A stretch of DNA of 64,000 nt from Antedon bifida (taxonomy: Eukaryota; Echinodermata; Crinoidea; Comatulida; Antedonidae): assembly GCA_963402885.1 (NCBI GenBank), contig OY727103.1:15774085-15838084 (forward strand), in the 5' to 3' direction. A model generated the notes under the pieces. The model saw only the letters and a list, made by a program, of their open reading frames with translations, was not told the DNA's origin and made no database searches. The first letter of the stretch is position 1. The number at the start of each line of letters is the position of its first letter. A program made the position numbers and the translations under genes. Below, one piece after another: positions 1 through 44,100 of the stretch.

Positions 1-1221
1 AGCACTGAAAACAACTTAAATGTACTGACAGTATTATCATATAGACCTATTAAATTTTGGAGTAGTTTACAAAAAACCCAACTTTCTATAAATGTTTATA
101 TTGGACAGTAATGTTGTGGAAGCAGCGCATTCATTGATACAGATGCAAATATAAGCCCATGAGACATATTTGGAGTAATAATCTTGTACCTTCAGTAGAA
201 ACCTACACTACAACGTTGACCTATTTTATCAGGTGGACACTCCAGTCAGCAGCAACAGCAAATAGAAAATGTCAACAAGGTCAAATCTAAAACCGTATCA
301 AAGGCGTGTGGTACTTAAAAGCTTGCATAATCTCAAGTGTATAAACATAATATTTTGGAAATCCTGTTTTGCTTCGTGATCAAACCAGGTAACGATACTT
401 CCTTATTGACGAGATTCCGTAATTACTAATTAAATTCAAACTCAAAATCTTATTACTTGGAGCAGCATTCAATTGTAGAGAATAACAACAATAACTAGCA
501 GGATCTTGCGTGACATTGTGAATCTAAGAAAGAAAATGCACACAAACACAAAAATCTTACGCAATTACCAATTTACTGACTTGGAAGATCTTTGATGAAT
601 AATTGTTAAGCGGATGTCACATGACGATTGTTTAATGAAAAAACAAAGCTGACGAATTGTCAATGAATGATCTACGTTGCACGAAAAACATGTATTACCG
701 AGTGGCATAGCTAAAAACAAATGTTCTCTCAAGAGTTCCTATTCAAAATCTACATAATGCACAATATGATCCATATAAGGATAAACTGCTAGAGATTAAG
801 TTGTCAGCAATTAATACCGTAATAATAATTTTTAAATGACTTGCGTAAAATCTACAGCGACCTAAAAATATTTTAAAATTTGGGTTCATAAAAAATCACT
901 GTGAATCAATCTCACAGAAATTTGTTTCATTTTGTTAAATCAGCATAATAATAAATTGAAATTAATCTTTATTCATTCCGTCTGCATTTTGTTTGATTTA
1001 TCGTCATGAATAAACATGATTGGCAACAAATTTTTTTTTTTCCTAGACACTACAAAAGAACAAATTAAATCATGCATTAAATAAAATCTGTCAGATGTAT
1101 TGAATTAAGATATGAATAAATTATTTTCAATTCCTGATTCGGTAGTAATGTTGAACAAATTGAGTGATGTTTGTAGTTTGAAGCTTACCATTTACACATT
1201 GTATTGATGCTATGTTTTGTT

Positions 1222-1368
1222 GAGTAGAACCCTTATATTAAGGGGACATTATGGGACCCTTAATAGAGGTGTCCCCTGAATAGGGGTTGACTGTAGTGTT
1301 AAGACATATATTCTTTCTCATTAGTTTCAGAAGACTATTCCCCTGAAAAGGAGGGGCTCTACTGTACC
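1222..1368. mobile_element. Decayed mariner-like MITE
   Basis: The left end AGTAGAACCC with following AAGGGGAC mirrors the right end, whose complement reads AGTAGAGCCCC with a following AGGGGA. The interior holds several GGGGAC/GTCCCC blocks. This end type is common in Tc1/mariner-derived MITEs. Target duplication is unclear. Confidence 0.45.
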
Positions 1369-1385
1369 AACTTTACAGTTTCCTT

Positions 1386-1540
1386 AAGCTCTGTCTACAC
1401 TATCAAATTTTATGTAAAAAAATGTGTCTATATATGGACACGATAATGTCATATCACTACCGTATTTGGGCATATCACTACCATATTTAGGCACATCACA
1501 CTTCTTTTGTCAAAATAGCTTGATAGTGTAGATAGAGATT
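1386..1540. mobile_element. MITE family 1, copy A
   Basis: Starts AAGCTCTGTCTACACTAT and ends in the inverse (ATAGTGTAGATAGAG). The interior has the family palindromic core ATATATGGACA plus a CATATCACTACC repeat. See copy B for the best-preserved member. Confidence 0.85.
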
Positions 1541-1547
1541 TATATTA

Positions 1548-34280
<32,733 letters not shown>

Positions 34281-34418
34281 GATTAGTTATGTTAGATTAC
34301 TACAATTTTACTATCCAAAATGATAACAGAGCTAAGCCTCTTTCCTAACCCCCACAAGCGTCACTACTGCTGGGCTGTGAATTTTCGTACCCGGACTTAG
34401 CTAACACCTGATCTCGGG

Positions 34419-34430
34419 AACTTCCTGTCA
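34419..34430 (-). promoter_or_regulatory. ETS-type site upstream of CaMKI start
   Basis: ACTTCCTGT on plus (ACAGGAAGT on minus), about 140 bases upstream of the CaMKI ATG. It matches the general ETS consensus. A single match, so only suggestive. Confidence 0.25.
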
Positions 34431-35216
34431 GAGATGGTGTGTAGAATTTTGGAAAATAAAAAAACAAGACTTACAAATGACGTCATAATTAAGCAACTAC
34501 TTAGAGGGCGCACTTGTGGTTCCAAGTAGCACTAGAATGCGATGTATTACTTTTATTTCGCAAAAAAATAAAAACGGTACAAAATGAATAGAAACACCAA
34601 AATATGTAACAATTAACACATTTAAAAGTTTTTGAAATATTCCAAATAGGCACCATATCATGAATTACCAACGTTGTGTTGTTGAATAGGATAGACATCC
34701 CTACCCATATTTTGGGTGCAAAGAATTCATTTTTCTATTAGATGCTTAAATTATCATAATAATAATATATAAAAATGTTGAAACCATTGAGAAATTGGCA
34801 CAAACTTGCAATCATATGTAGGCGTATACTAAAGGCATCCATGCTAAATATTATTAGTTGAAAGAAATTGTGATTGGTAGTAGAAAAAAAAATAACTTTA
34901 GGGACAAACGTATTTTTATAACATTTATTGTGAAAGAAAAACATCAGATTACTAATATCAAAACACAATGTACTTCCGCACGCGACGGTATTAAAATCGA
35001 AACCACGTCTAATAATGTATAACAAAAAGGTAACCTATCTAGTTGAGTCATTTTTTTACCCAGTAACTACTACCAAGATTTTCATTTCATTTGGAGTGGA
35101 GGAGCCTACGAACTCAAAACGATGATACAATAAATTAAATTCAAACTGAACAAAATTTCTTTAATCACTGATAGTGATGGCTTCCGTCTGCCATCTTACA
35201 ATATAAAATCATATCC

Positions 35217-35438
35217 ATATCGGACATGCAGATCGACATTTATGTTTTATATGAACGTGATTATTACAAAATCTTACCAAACATATCTGACCCTGAATAA
35301 AATTAATATAGTTTCCCTAATAACCAAACCCATTTCGGACATACAGCATTTTTTTCATGAACGTGATTTAAAAAAGAAATCTTACGAAACATATCTGACC
35401 CTGAATAAAATTAATATACGGTTTTCATAAACCAAACG
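35217..35438. repeat. Two-unit direct duplication (about 110 bp) upstream of the Ig receptor
   Basis: Both units run CGGACAT, GAACGTGATT, ATCTTAC then ACATATCTGACCCTGAATAA, AAATTAATATA and end ACCAAAC. They differ by small changes and indels. Confidence 0.85.
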
Positions 35439-35874
35439 TTTTATATTACCGCCTGAAATTGGTGTTCAAGGCTATTTGATTACTGCATAACCACCACCCC
35501 AAAGTGGGCTCATATCTTTGCAAATTATGATCGTTGCCTCGATTTTCTATCTCCTTTGTGAGTACTTTTTGTCTTAAGTCGTAGAAGGTCAATCGCCAAT
35601 GATAATTGATTATCGAAAGTAATTTCTTTCTGCCACGATACTTACCCGAACCTATACCAAGATACAATAATATTTTTATTTTGGATGACTTCATCGGAAG
35701 TTGTAGCTGTGTGTCACTTGTAGTAACAAACGTCAATTGTATTTTGTTTGTATTTTTAAAATTATTTGGTATAAAACTAAACTGCATTGTAAGACTTAAG
35801 CAGTATTTTGTAACTCAGGCCTAAAACCAGAACATTCAATATATAATATCACTCCGATAATAAATACAGTCATT

Positions 35875-37443
35875 ATGTCGTCAACTGGAGGAGTTGGAGC
35901 AGTACTGATGTTTATATTGTTAATGCCATTGGATTGTTCTGCTAACATTTCGTTCGTTGAAATGCCAGAATTTAAAGAAGTAACCGAAGGTGAAACAGTA
36001 TCTTTCTCTTGTGTTCTTCGACTAACATCTCCAGAGTCTGGTTACAAAACGTGGATTACATGGGAGACTGGAGAAGGCAACCTCTTGATTGCCAGTGGCA
36101 GTGATACCTATCTGACAGACACAAGATACGCAGTGAATACATCTAAAGAGTCGTCAGATGCATCAATCACGTTATCTAGTAAGTTGATCATATCTGATGT
36201 CAGTGATCAAGACGAGGGTGGGTTCAGATGTAGTCTGCGTTATTTCTCAGGGAATGCTGGGTCGACTACTAGTTACCAATCGTCTGCTGGTTCGTTAGAA
36301 ATATCTGCAAACACGATTCCAATACCATCCTGTTTGCTTCAACCACCCTTTGTCAACATTGGTGACTCTATTAAATTAACTTGTGTCTCACCAGCTATGG
36401 AACCACCACTTACTCTACAATGGTTAAGTTCGAATAATCCAATTGGTGAACCAATCAAATCAAGTGGTGAGCAAGATGTTGTGCTAACTCATCAATTCAA
36501 TGTCACTCTGGACATGGATGATTCCTCATTCGTATGCCATAGTTCAAGCTCCGTTAACTCTGCAGGTCGGAAGTGTGTCGTTGGGCCTTTAAGTGTGGCA
36601 CCACCTCCAGTACCTATATCTACTATTGTCCAGATACCTCCATTTGGTGGCTCTGACATCCATTTAAGATGTCAGGTCACTGGTTCGCCACCATTCTCGT
36701 ATACATGGCTATTGTCAAGTGTTATCAGGAACCAAGTAGAGGATGTCCATTCTGAAACACTGATTATTAAGAACATTGATTCCAGTGACGTAAGGGGTGT
36801 GGCGATTTGTAAAGTTTCTGATAGGTATGGCCAGGAAGAAACTAGTCTGCTTTACACAATACCAATTGATCACGTCATCCGTCATCCAACGGTGGATAGG
36901 CCTACTCCACTTCTTACAACATTGACAACAATGTCAGTCGAGCAGACGGTCTCCACAGTTACAGTCACGGTAACAGATACTTTCGGACAAACTCTGAACA
37001 GCACCGATGCAGTGTCTACGTACATTCCGCAAGACGGTCCGTCAACAAGCATCAACAGACATCCAAAAAACACTATAATCTTAATTCTCGTTTGTGTTTT
37101 ATTAATTTGTTTACTTTTAACTACACTTTTTACGTACGTTGTAAAATATAAAATGTCTGAAAGCGCGTATACGAAAGACGCGGAGCGACCAAAAATTGTG
37201 CATCAACATAACGTGAAGTATGTCGAGCCTATTTACCACGTTCTTTGTAAGCCTACCAGTGGAAATATATCTACGTTGCCTGCAACGAAACATTATGAGG
37301 AAATATCATCAAATCAGTTTGAACTAAAGGAAAATATAAAAACAAAGAATGCATTATATGCTGATCTAGTGACCATTTCGAAAAGCAATACTTCGAAAGT
37401 TTCTTCAAGTACAAATATCATGTATGCCGAAATCCAGAAATAA
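35875..37443 (+). CDS. Intronless three-Ig-domain receptor with ITIM-like cytoplasmic tail
   Basis: Single open frame of 522 residues. Residues 1 to about 24 are a signal peptide (hydrophobic VLMFILLMPL). Ig1 is V-like, about 30-140, with SFSCV, a Trp pair and DQDEGGFRC in which the usual Tyr before Cys is Phe. Ig2, about 150-240, has KLTCV, LQWL and FVCHS; Ig3, about 245-330, has HLRCQ, YTWLL and AICKV. A Ser/Thr-rich stalk follows, then a membrane helix (about 399-423, IILILVCVLLICLLL). The 99-residue tail has Tyr at 432, 449, 454 (IYHVL), 474 (YEEI), 495 (ALYADL) and 517 (IMYAEI). IMYAEI fits the ITIM rule [SIVLT]xYxx[IVL], which binds SHP-type phosphatases when phosphorylated; YEEI is the classic Src-type SH2 target. 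Not assigned to a named family; an adhesion or immune-type receptor is inferred. A plausible AATAAA lies at 37990-37995. Confidence 0.88.
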   Translation: MSSTGGVGAVLMFILLMPLDCSANISFVEMPEFKEVTEGETVSFSCVLRLTSPESGYKTWITWETGEGNLLIASGSDTYLTDTRYAVNTSKESSDASITLSSKLIISDVSDQDEGGFRCSLRYFSGNAGSTTSYQSSAGSLEISANTIPIPSCLLQPPFVNIGDSIKLTCVSPAMEPPLTLQWLSSNNPIGEPIKSSGEQDVVLTHQFNVTLDMDDSSFVCHSSSSVNSAGRKCVVGPLSVAPPPVPISTIVQIPPFGGSDIHLRCQVTGSPPFSYTWLLSSVIRNQVEDVHSETLIIKNIDSSDVRGVAICKVSDRYGQEETSLLYTIPIDHVIRHPTVDRPTPLLTTLTTMSVEQTVSTVTVTVTDTFGQTLNSTDAVSTYIPQDGPSTSINRHPKNTIILILVCVLLICLLLTTLFTYVVKYKMSESAYTKDAERPKIVHQHNVKYVEPIYHVLCKPTSGNISTLPATKHYEEISSNQFELKENIKTKNALYADLVTISKSNTSKVSSSTNIMYAEIQK

Positions 37444-38853
37444 TATGTTACGGTACATTAAATTTTACTTTCAATACATGTAAATACAGAGACCATTTGA
37501 AATTGTAAACATTTGTCAATATTAATAGGCTTGTCCCAACCTGTATAAATTACGGCACGGCACGGCATATTGCAGTATAAGGCCTATAGACATTATAACG
37601 GGTTTCATTCATAAATGGAAGTTACTCATAAGATACCGTATAGCATAACTAAATATTTTTACCATTGCCCTTTGAATATTTAGCATAATTGTAGATTTGA
37701 AATATTGACTGTATACAATTTAAATATGAGCGTAATTTTAGGGCCTAATTTTACATAGGCTAATGTTAAACTTGCGTTCCAGTATAACGACTTCATATAG
37801 TCGATGTCTATTTAAAATCTATATTAAATATCGGTTCTAATTTTTGTATATATTTTGTATTTTAAAAATCAAATGTTAAAATGTCCCCATGTTGATAACA
37901 CACTTTAGTACTTTATTATGACTATATCTACAAAATGTAAATCTCTATTTAACAGAACATGTGTCCTATTATTATGTATTAACTAAGAGAATAAAGAAAA
38001 AACAATTACTATTGGTTACATATCTGATTTAATTATATTTTGTGACAGCGCCATCTATTTTAAGGACCATGAGAACTTCTTGAACTTTTTGTTTATTCAT
38101 TCTTTATTTCCTGGACAGAGAGACAACAGGGCGACAGTTTAGCTCTTGCTGGTGTAAAACTGATTAACGTATAATATATTATTATTATGACGGAGACCTT
38201 TTTTAGTGTTCAATAAATGCTTGTGTATTCATTATAACATTGTGGAACAGTAAGTCTTGTTTAAAGTAATTTAAGCCTCTACTACAAGGTTACCACCACC
38301 AGAAACTTGAGTGACTTAGGCCCGGACTTAGGCTATTATAGGCCTTCTGTTAATGCCTTATTAGCTTAGACCAGGAGGACCAAGGGAACATTACCACTTG
38401 GTTGGCTTGCTTTAGAGACATTCTTAGCTGGAGATTATACTCACCTATTGTAAGGTGATGCTTCTAGTCATATAACTTCCCTTCTTAATTCCGCGCTGTT
38501 AAATGTAATAAAATCTACTATTTAATATTGTTTATGTATAAATAGGTGAAAAGTTTCCGACCTGACACTCTCTGACTCATTCTTTTAAAGCAGATCTAAA
38601 TTTTGATCGAAACCAGCCCCCCTTTATCTGTATAACCATCCCCACCCTCCTCCTCGCCCCACCATCCGTCAAAGAAAAATCTATTTCCCATGATGCATAC
38701 AGTAGTAATTACTGTAATAGCAGTATATATATATTTATTACTAATTTATAGTTTTATACATTTTATTTGTCTGTATCTGCCATTGATCTACTACTGGTAT
38801 AAATAATTGATTAATGTGTACTCTTTTAATTTCAGACAATCTCTAGCTCCATC
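37444..38853. other. Ig receptor 3' flank and plexin upstream region
   Basis: The first about 550 bp probably form the receptor 3' UTR. No coding exon recognised. TTAATTTCAG at 38826-38835 looks like a splice acceptor, so the plexin 5' UTR may start in an upstream non-coding exon and join at 38836, 18 bases before the ATG. Confidence 0.5.
37990..37995 (+). terminator. Polyadenylation signal AATAAA, likely for the Ig receptor
   Basis: First canonical AATAAA in a plausible position downstream of the stop at 37443. It is common by chance in AT-rich DNA. Confidence 0.4.
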
Positions 38854-41192
38854 ATGTTTTCCAGACCATCTTTCTTGTTGAATTTTATCATATCAGTTGC
38901 TTTATCAAAAACTGTTAACATATCTGACTACCTGATACACGAACACAAAGGCACTGGTTTTAATCATGTCACTAACCATAAAGACTCTGGCAGTATTTAT
39001 ATCGCAGCTACTAATTTTATCTTTTTAATTAATAATGATTTTGAATTAGTAAAAGAAAATAGTACATGTACCGATATGGATACGGATTGCGAAAACGTGA
39101 ACAAAATCCTAACTATTGATTACGTAAACAATAGGTTGATAACATGCGGAGAAGGCAATGAGGGGAGATGTGAACGACGTTCGTTAGATAATTTAGAGAT
39201 GGATGGTGTGAGTGACGACAACATAGTTGGAAGTTCCTCTACTGTTGGAATTATCTCATACCACTTTGATACAAATAATAACAGATTGAATGTTGCATCT
39301 CATATTTCAGATAAAAAACGTATAGTAACAACTAGAAAAGTGAATTCAGATTATAGTTTTTTGTCTGATGTTACATTTCTTACATATGATAGAAAAGATT
39401 CCATAAAGTATGTTTCAGCATTCAATCATGGTGACTTTACATATTTTGTGTCAAACAGAGAAAACCAGTCACACATCAGTAGGTTTTGCAGTAGTAACAA
39501 TGACAAAGATAAAATCTTAGATACATTTTCAGAAATTTTTGTCTATTGCGTTGGACCAAATAACAACAAATTTGATGTAGTTCATGATATGAAATTGGAA
39601 GTGGTGGGGTCATCGTTGGCCAGTTTGCTTGGCTTGACTGGCTCACAAGAAGTTCTATTTGGTGTGTTTAGTAATTCCACTGATAAAAATACTGATTCTG
39701 TGCTTTGTATGTTCCCATTGGAAGATATTGAGGATGGGTTTTTTAAGGCTGTTGAAGGTTGTTACTCAAGTGGTGATCCAGAAAGAAATAAACTAGACTA
39801 TGTAACAGGGGCTCAGTGCCATAATGAGGTAATGAATTACTACATTGACTAAAGTATTTAAGACAATATTAAAGATGTATTGTTCCTTTGACTAATTCCA
39901 AAAAAATAAAAAAATAAACGATTTTGAAAAAAAGTTGAAGTATCATAATAGTTATTAACTTTCACCCAAAATTAGTCGAAAAAAAAATCATTTAACTGAA
40001 ATACAGACATTTTTTTTTCAAAAAATAACTTTGACTTCCAGTCAAAGTTTTCGATCAAAACATATCTCATAATGCAAGGGGCTTGTTTGGCTACTCTGTA
40101 TGCATAATCATAAAACTTCCTTGCGATCTGTGTGAGAACACCTTCTCAACTAACTGTGCCCGCGATGACTTTCCAGACGAAATGTAATCAAATTAATTTA
40201 CCTGTTAATTACGTAAACTTGTTGTTTTTTGCTCGAATTTTCGACTTAAAGCGAATAACTTTAATATTACTTTGATATGGCCAATTTAAATTTAGAATAT
40301 TCTGACCTTCATTTTTGTGTGTTTCAAGGAACAATACATCTTTAAAGTACAAATTATGATCTGTTATATATAAATTTACAGCCACAGAAAAAATTCTAAA
40401 CCTCCCAGTGATATAATGAAATTTAATAACCGGTAGTTGTTTTGCTGCCTGGTGCCCATAATTTGCGGAACATCGATGTAGAGCATTGCCATCTTTGAGT
40501 TATTTTGAGTTAGATAGTGAATTAATTCATATAATATATATATCCTTAGCACTTTGCCAAATATAAAAAACTTAATTTATTTAGTCAAATAATTTTGTTT
40601 AATTGCAGATGAATGATTTAACAGATTTGATTGAAGGATTCTTCTGTGTTCCAAGTAGTTCTGGTGTCAAGTACTCACAAGGCATTGAAAGTGAGGCTGT
40701 CAAATCTCAGTCCATAATGCATTTCAAAAACACTGAATTAACATCAGTTTCAGTGGCTGTAGAGAACGCTAACACAATAGGCATTCTGGGAACACAAGAT
40801 GGAAATCTGATTAAGGTAAACTATATACACATAGACTGCATGTATAAACACAGCATATTTTGTCTAGTCTATTTCGTGCCTAGCTTACCTGGATAAACCA
40901 AAAATAGCCTTTTCTTCTCGAAGAGCGAGATATAACTTGAAAAGTAGAAGTTTTCATTGTAAGGTAACAACAGGGTGGAGGAAGGTGGAAGACTGGAGTG
41001 GAATTTCCTGTATTTATTAACAACTAATAATTAAACTACACAATACTGCAATTGTTTGTATAGGTACACGTAAACAACAGAAGTACAGCTACAGAGTATG
41101 AGAGAATGACACTTGACGAAGGCTATCCCATCAAACCTGACACTATAATTGATGCCAATGGAACCAGCTTTATCATCCTCACTGAAAATAAG
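38854..41192 (+). CDS. Plexin exons 1-3: signal peptide and sema domain
   Basis: Residues 1-437. The ATG begins MFSRPSFLLNFIISVALS, a clear signal peptide. Exon 1 is large (975 nt), as usual for plexin sema exons. Sema strands: GSIYIAATNFIFLIN, ILTIDYVNNRLITCGEG then GRCERR, YVSAFNHGDFTYFVSNRE, RFCSSN. Exons 2 and 3 add GFFCVPS, GILGTQDGNLIK and EGYPIKPDTI with FIILTENK, the last sema blade. Confidence 0.92.
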
Positions 41193-44100
41193 GTAATCCA
41201 CATAATTTGACAAATTCATGGTCTGCCCAACAGTATTGGGTTTTCTGAACATATTTTACAGAACAGAAAACAATTTTGGACCAAAGTTATAGGTTTTTAT
41301 AGTTTTTTCTTCATATTTCTAGGAGTTGGGGTGGTATAGTCAGTAGGTTTCTATATATAACACACTATTTATTTGTTTTTAAGGCAACTTTATTTGATAT
41401 TCAATATAAATGTAACCGATTTCTACTAAAATCTACTGTATTTTGTATGCGTTTTCATAAAATGATATTTTTTAAGTTTGCATTTTTTGTCCCTTTTAGT
41501 TGTTGAAGATTCGAAGTGAGATTTGTGGCCAGTATATGACTTGTGATGAGTGTGTAGGGATTGAAGAAGGTGGGGCAGATCCATACTGTGGTTGGTGTAC
41601 ATTGGAAAGCAGGTAGAGGCATTTTTCTAACCTAAATCATTTATCAATGGTTATGTAATGTAATAGAATGTTTCACAATTTAAGTTTAAGTTTTTTTGTT
41701 CATCATTATTCATCACTCGTACTACATCAATCAATGGAAACTACATCCATAGTTGACAATTATGTTATTATGCATTATGTACTCTTTAAAACAATACAAA
41801 CACAACCGTAAGGTTATTGTACTGTAGAGATGACAGGTTGTTTTTATTCTGTTCTCAGATGTAGTCGTTCTAGTGAATGTTCCACTGGCTACTGGAAAGC
41901 AAGTGGCTCAAGTGAATGTATTGCAATACAAACTGTTCCAGATTCTCTACCAATTTCTGATTGGAGACATGTAAGTTCTTTACAATATTATTTCTCTTCA
42001 CGTACCTTTTAAATTAAACACTGGAAATTATCTTGTACAACACTCTGTCAATGATGGTTTATTACGGTCTAAAATCTTTTTTAGCATTCCAAAAACCAAA
42101 ATATCGACTGATGGTTGAAATAACATTGAATAAGAACATTTCTGATTATCCTAAAAGATCTGATTTCTCAAGACAATTTTTATTTTGTAGACAATCCATT
42201 TGTCAATAAGCCAACTACCAGTAGACCAGAATTACACATGTCAATTTGACAATAAAGTTGTTAAAACTAACGCCATTGATTCCACGCTTGCGTGTGGCCC
42301 AATACCACAGCAACCTTTGATACCACCAGGACAAGGTAACTTCCTTACAACATTTTGTTTAAATGAATTAGTATTGTGGATGTTTATTTGCTTTTTATTA
42401 CTTTATGATGACATTTTACATTATAAATCAATTCAATATTTTTATTTTGTTCCTTCTTTTTTGTTGTTTATTTTATGTAGTGTACTGGTATCATTTTATT
42501 TATTGTAGGTATAAAATCATTAACACTTGGGTATTTATATTTTTGGAATTGACTATATTATTATGTTATCATGTGATATGGCTTGTTCAGTAGCAACTCA
42601 TAATACAAAGAGCAACCCACCAGTTACTACTACTGGTAGCGATTCAGATTCAGGAATTAATGGAAATACCAATAATACAAATCGACTAAATGAACTCAAA
42701 TTTGATGTGTTTGAGTCCATTACAAATTTTGCAGGAAACTTTGATCTAGATCCTGACCAAAATTTCTACAAAAACTGCACAAACCTTTCTAATTATTTTC
42801 TTTGTGATCAATTTGCATGTAAATTTAAAACAGTAGATACTCAAAAAAGTTTTTCTAGTATCCACTTTAATGCAAGAAGTCTCGTAAAAAATTTGGATGC
42901 TATCATGGAATTTATTGAAACTCTACATTTTCAGTTTGATATCATTGGTATCTCGGAGACATGGTGTAATGAAAATAGTCCACCGTTAAATATACCTAAC
43001 TATACATTGTTATCTAAAAATCGAAACGGTAGAGTAGGTGGTGGGGTTGCTTTGTATGTAAGTAACTTAAGATCATATACTCAACGAAATGACATTTCCT
43101 TGACAAATATTTCATGTGATTCAATTTTTATTGAAATTAATCAAAATCATGGAAAGAATATTATTGTTGGTGTTGCTTATAAGCCACCAGATGTAAACAG
43201 TAACCACTTTGTGGACGATTTTGATAAAATACTCACAACAATAGATAAAGAAAATAAGCTAAACTATATCATGGGTGACTTTAATTTAGACCTTTTACGA
43301 TATACGAGTATAAACTCAACGCAAGACTTTTTAAATATATTATATAGTAATTTCTATTTACCCTTAATAAATAGACCGACTCGAATCACTAGTAATACTG
43401 CTACATTGATTGATAATATTATAGCTAATTCATGATCTACCTGTCACAAGTGGTATATTATACTGTGACATTAGCGATCATCTACCAATTTTTCAAATCA
43501 CTTCATTTATAAATGATTCATTTCAAAATGACGTCCCTATTCAGTCGTATCGCCTAATAAATCCTCTAAATATTGAAAATTTTAAACAAGATCTGGCTAC
43601 AAACGGTTGGGATGATGTAATGTCTTTGTCTAACCCTGAAAATGCTTATGATTTGTTCCAATCCAAATTTACAACAGTATACCAAAACAATTTTCCATTG
43701 CATACTGTTAAAAACAAAAATAAGAGAAAATTAAAACCATGGATGACTAATGGGATTTTACAGTCTATTAAGCATAAAAATAAACTGTATAAAAAGTTTC
43801 TTAAATATCCAACAGGCCCAAATGAGTTAAAGTATAAAACCTTTAGAAATAAATTGAATACTCTTGTAAAAACATCTAAATTAGCTTATTATAACGAACA
43901 ATTTTCCAATACTAAATCGAACATAAAGAAAACATGGGATGTAATAAATAATTTATTAAACAGAAAAGTCAAATGTAAGCAAAATACTAATTTTACTTGT
44001 GATGGTCGATCTTTGGATCAACCGCAAGATATTGCAAATGCATTTAATGACTTTTTTACACAAATTGGTCCCTCACTTGATAGAAAAATTCCCCCTGGAA

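Larger units (their letters stand above)
34281..35874. other. Intergenic space between divergent CaMKI and Ig receptor genes
   Basis: The two initiator codons face away from each other, 1.6 kb apart. The space holds the presumed CaMKI promoter and a two-unit duplication at 35217-35438. No other coding region was recognised. Confidence 0.65.

Noticed and set aside
35839-35848. TATA box (ATATATAATA) before the Ig receptor
   Set aside because: Only about 30 bases before the ATG, leaving almost no 5' UTR; such strings are frequent in this AT-rich DNA.
36882-37073. Minus-strand frame opposite the Ig receptor stalk
   Set aside because: Shadow of the Ser/Thr-rich stalk codons; no independent support.
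42200-42508. 102-residue frame running out of plexin exon 6
   Set aside because: It is read-through from exon 6 into the intron; the exon ends at the donor at 42336 and joins 45362 in phase.
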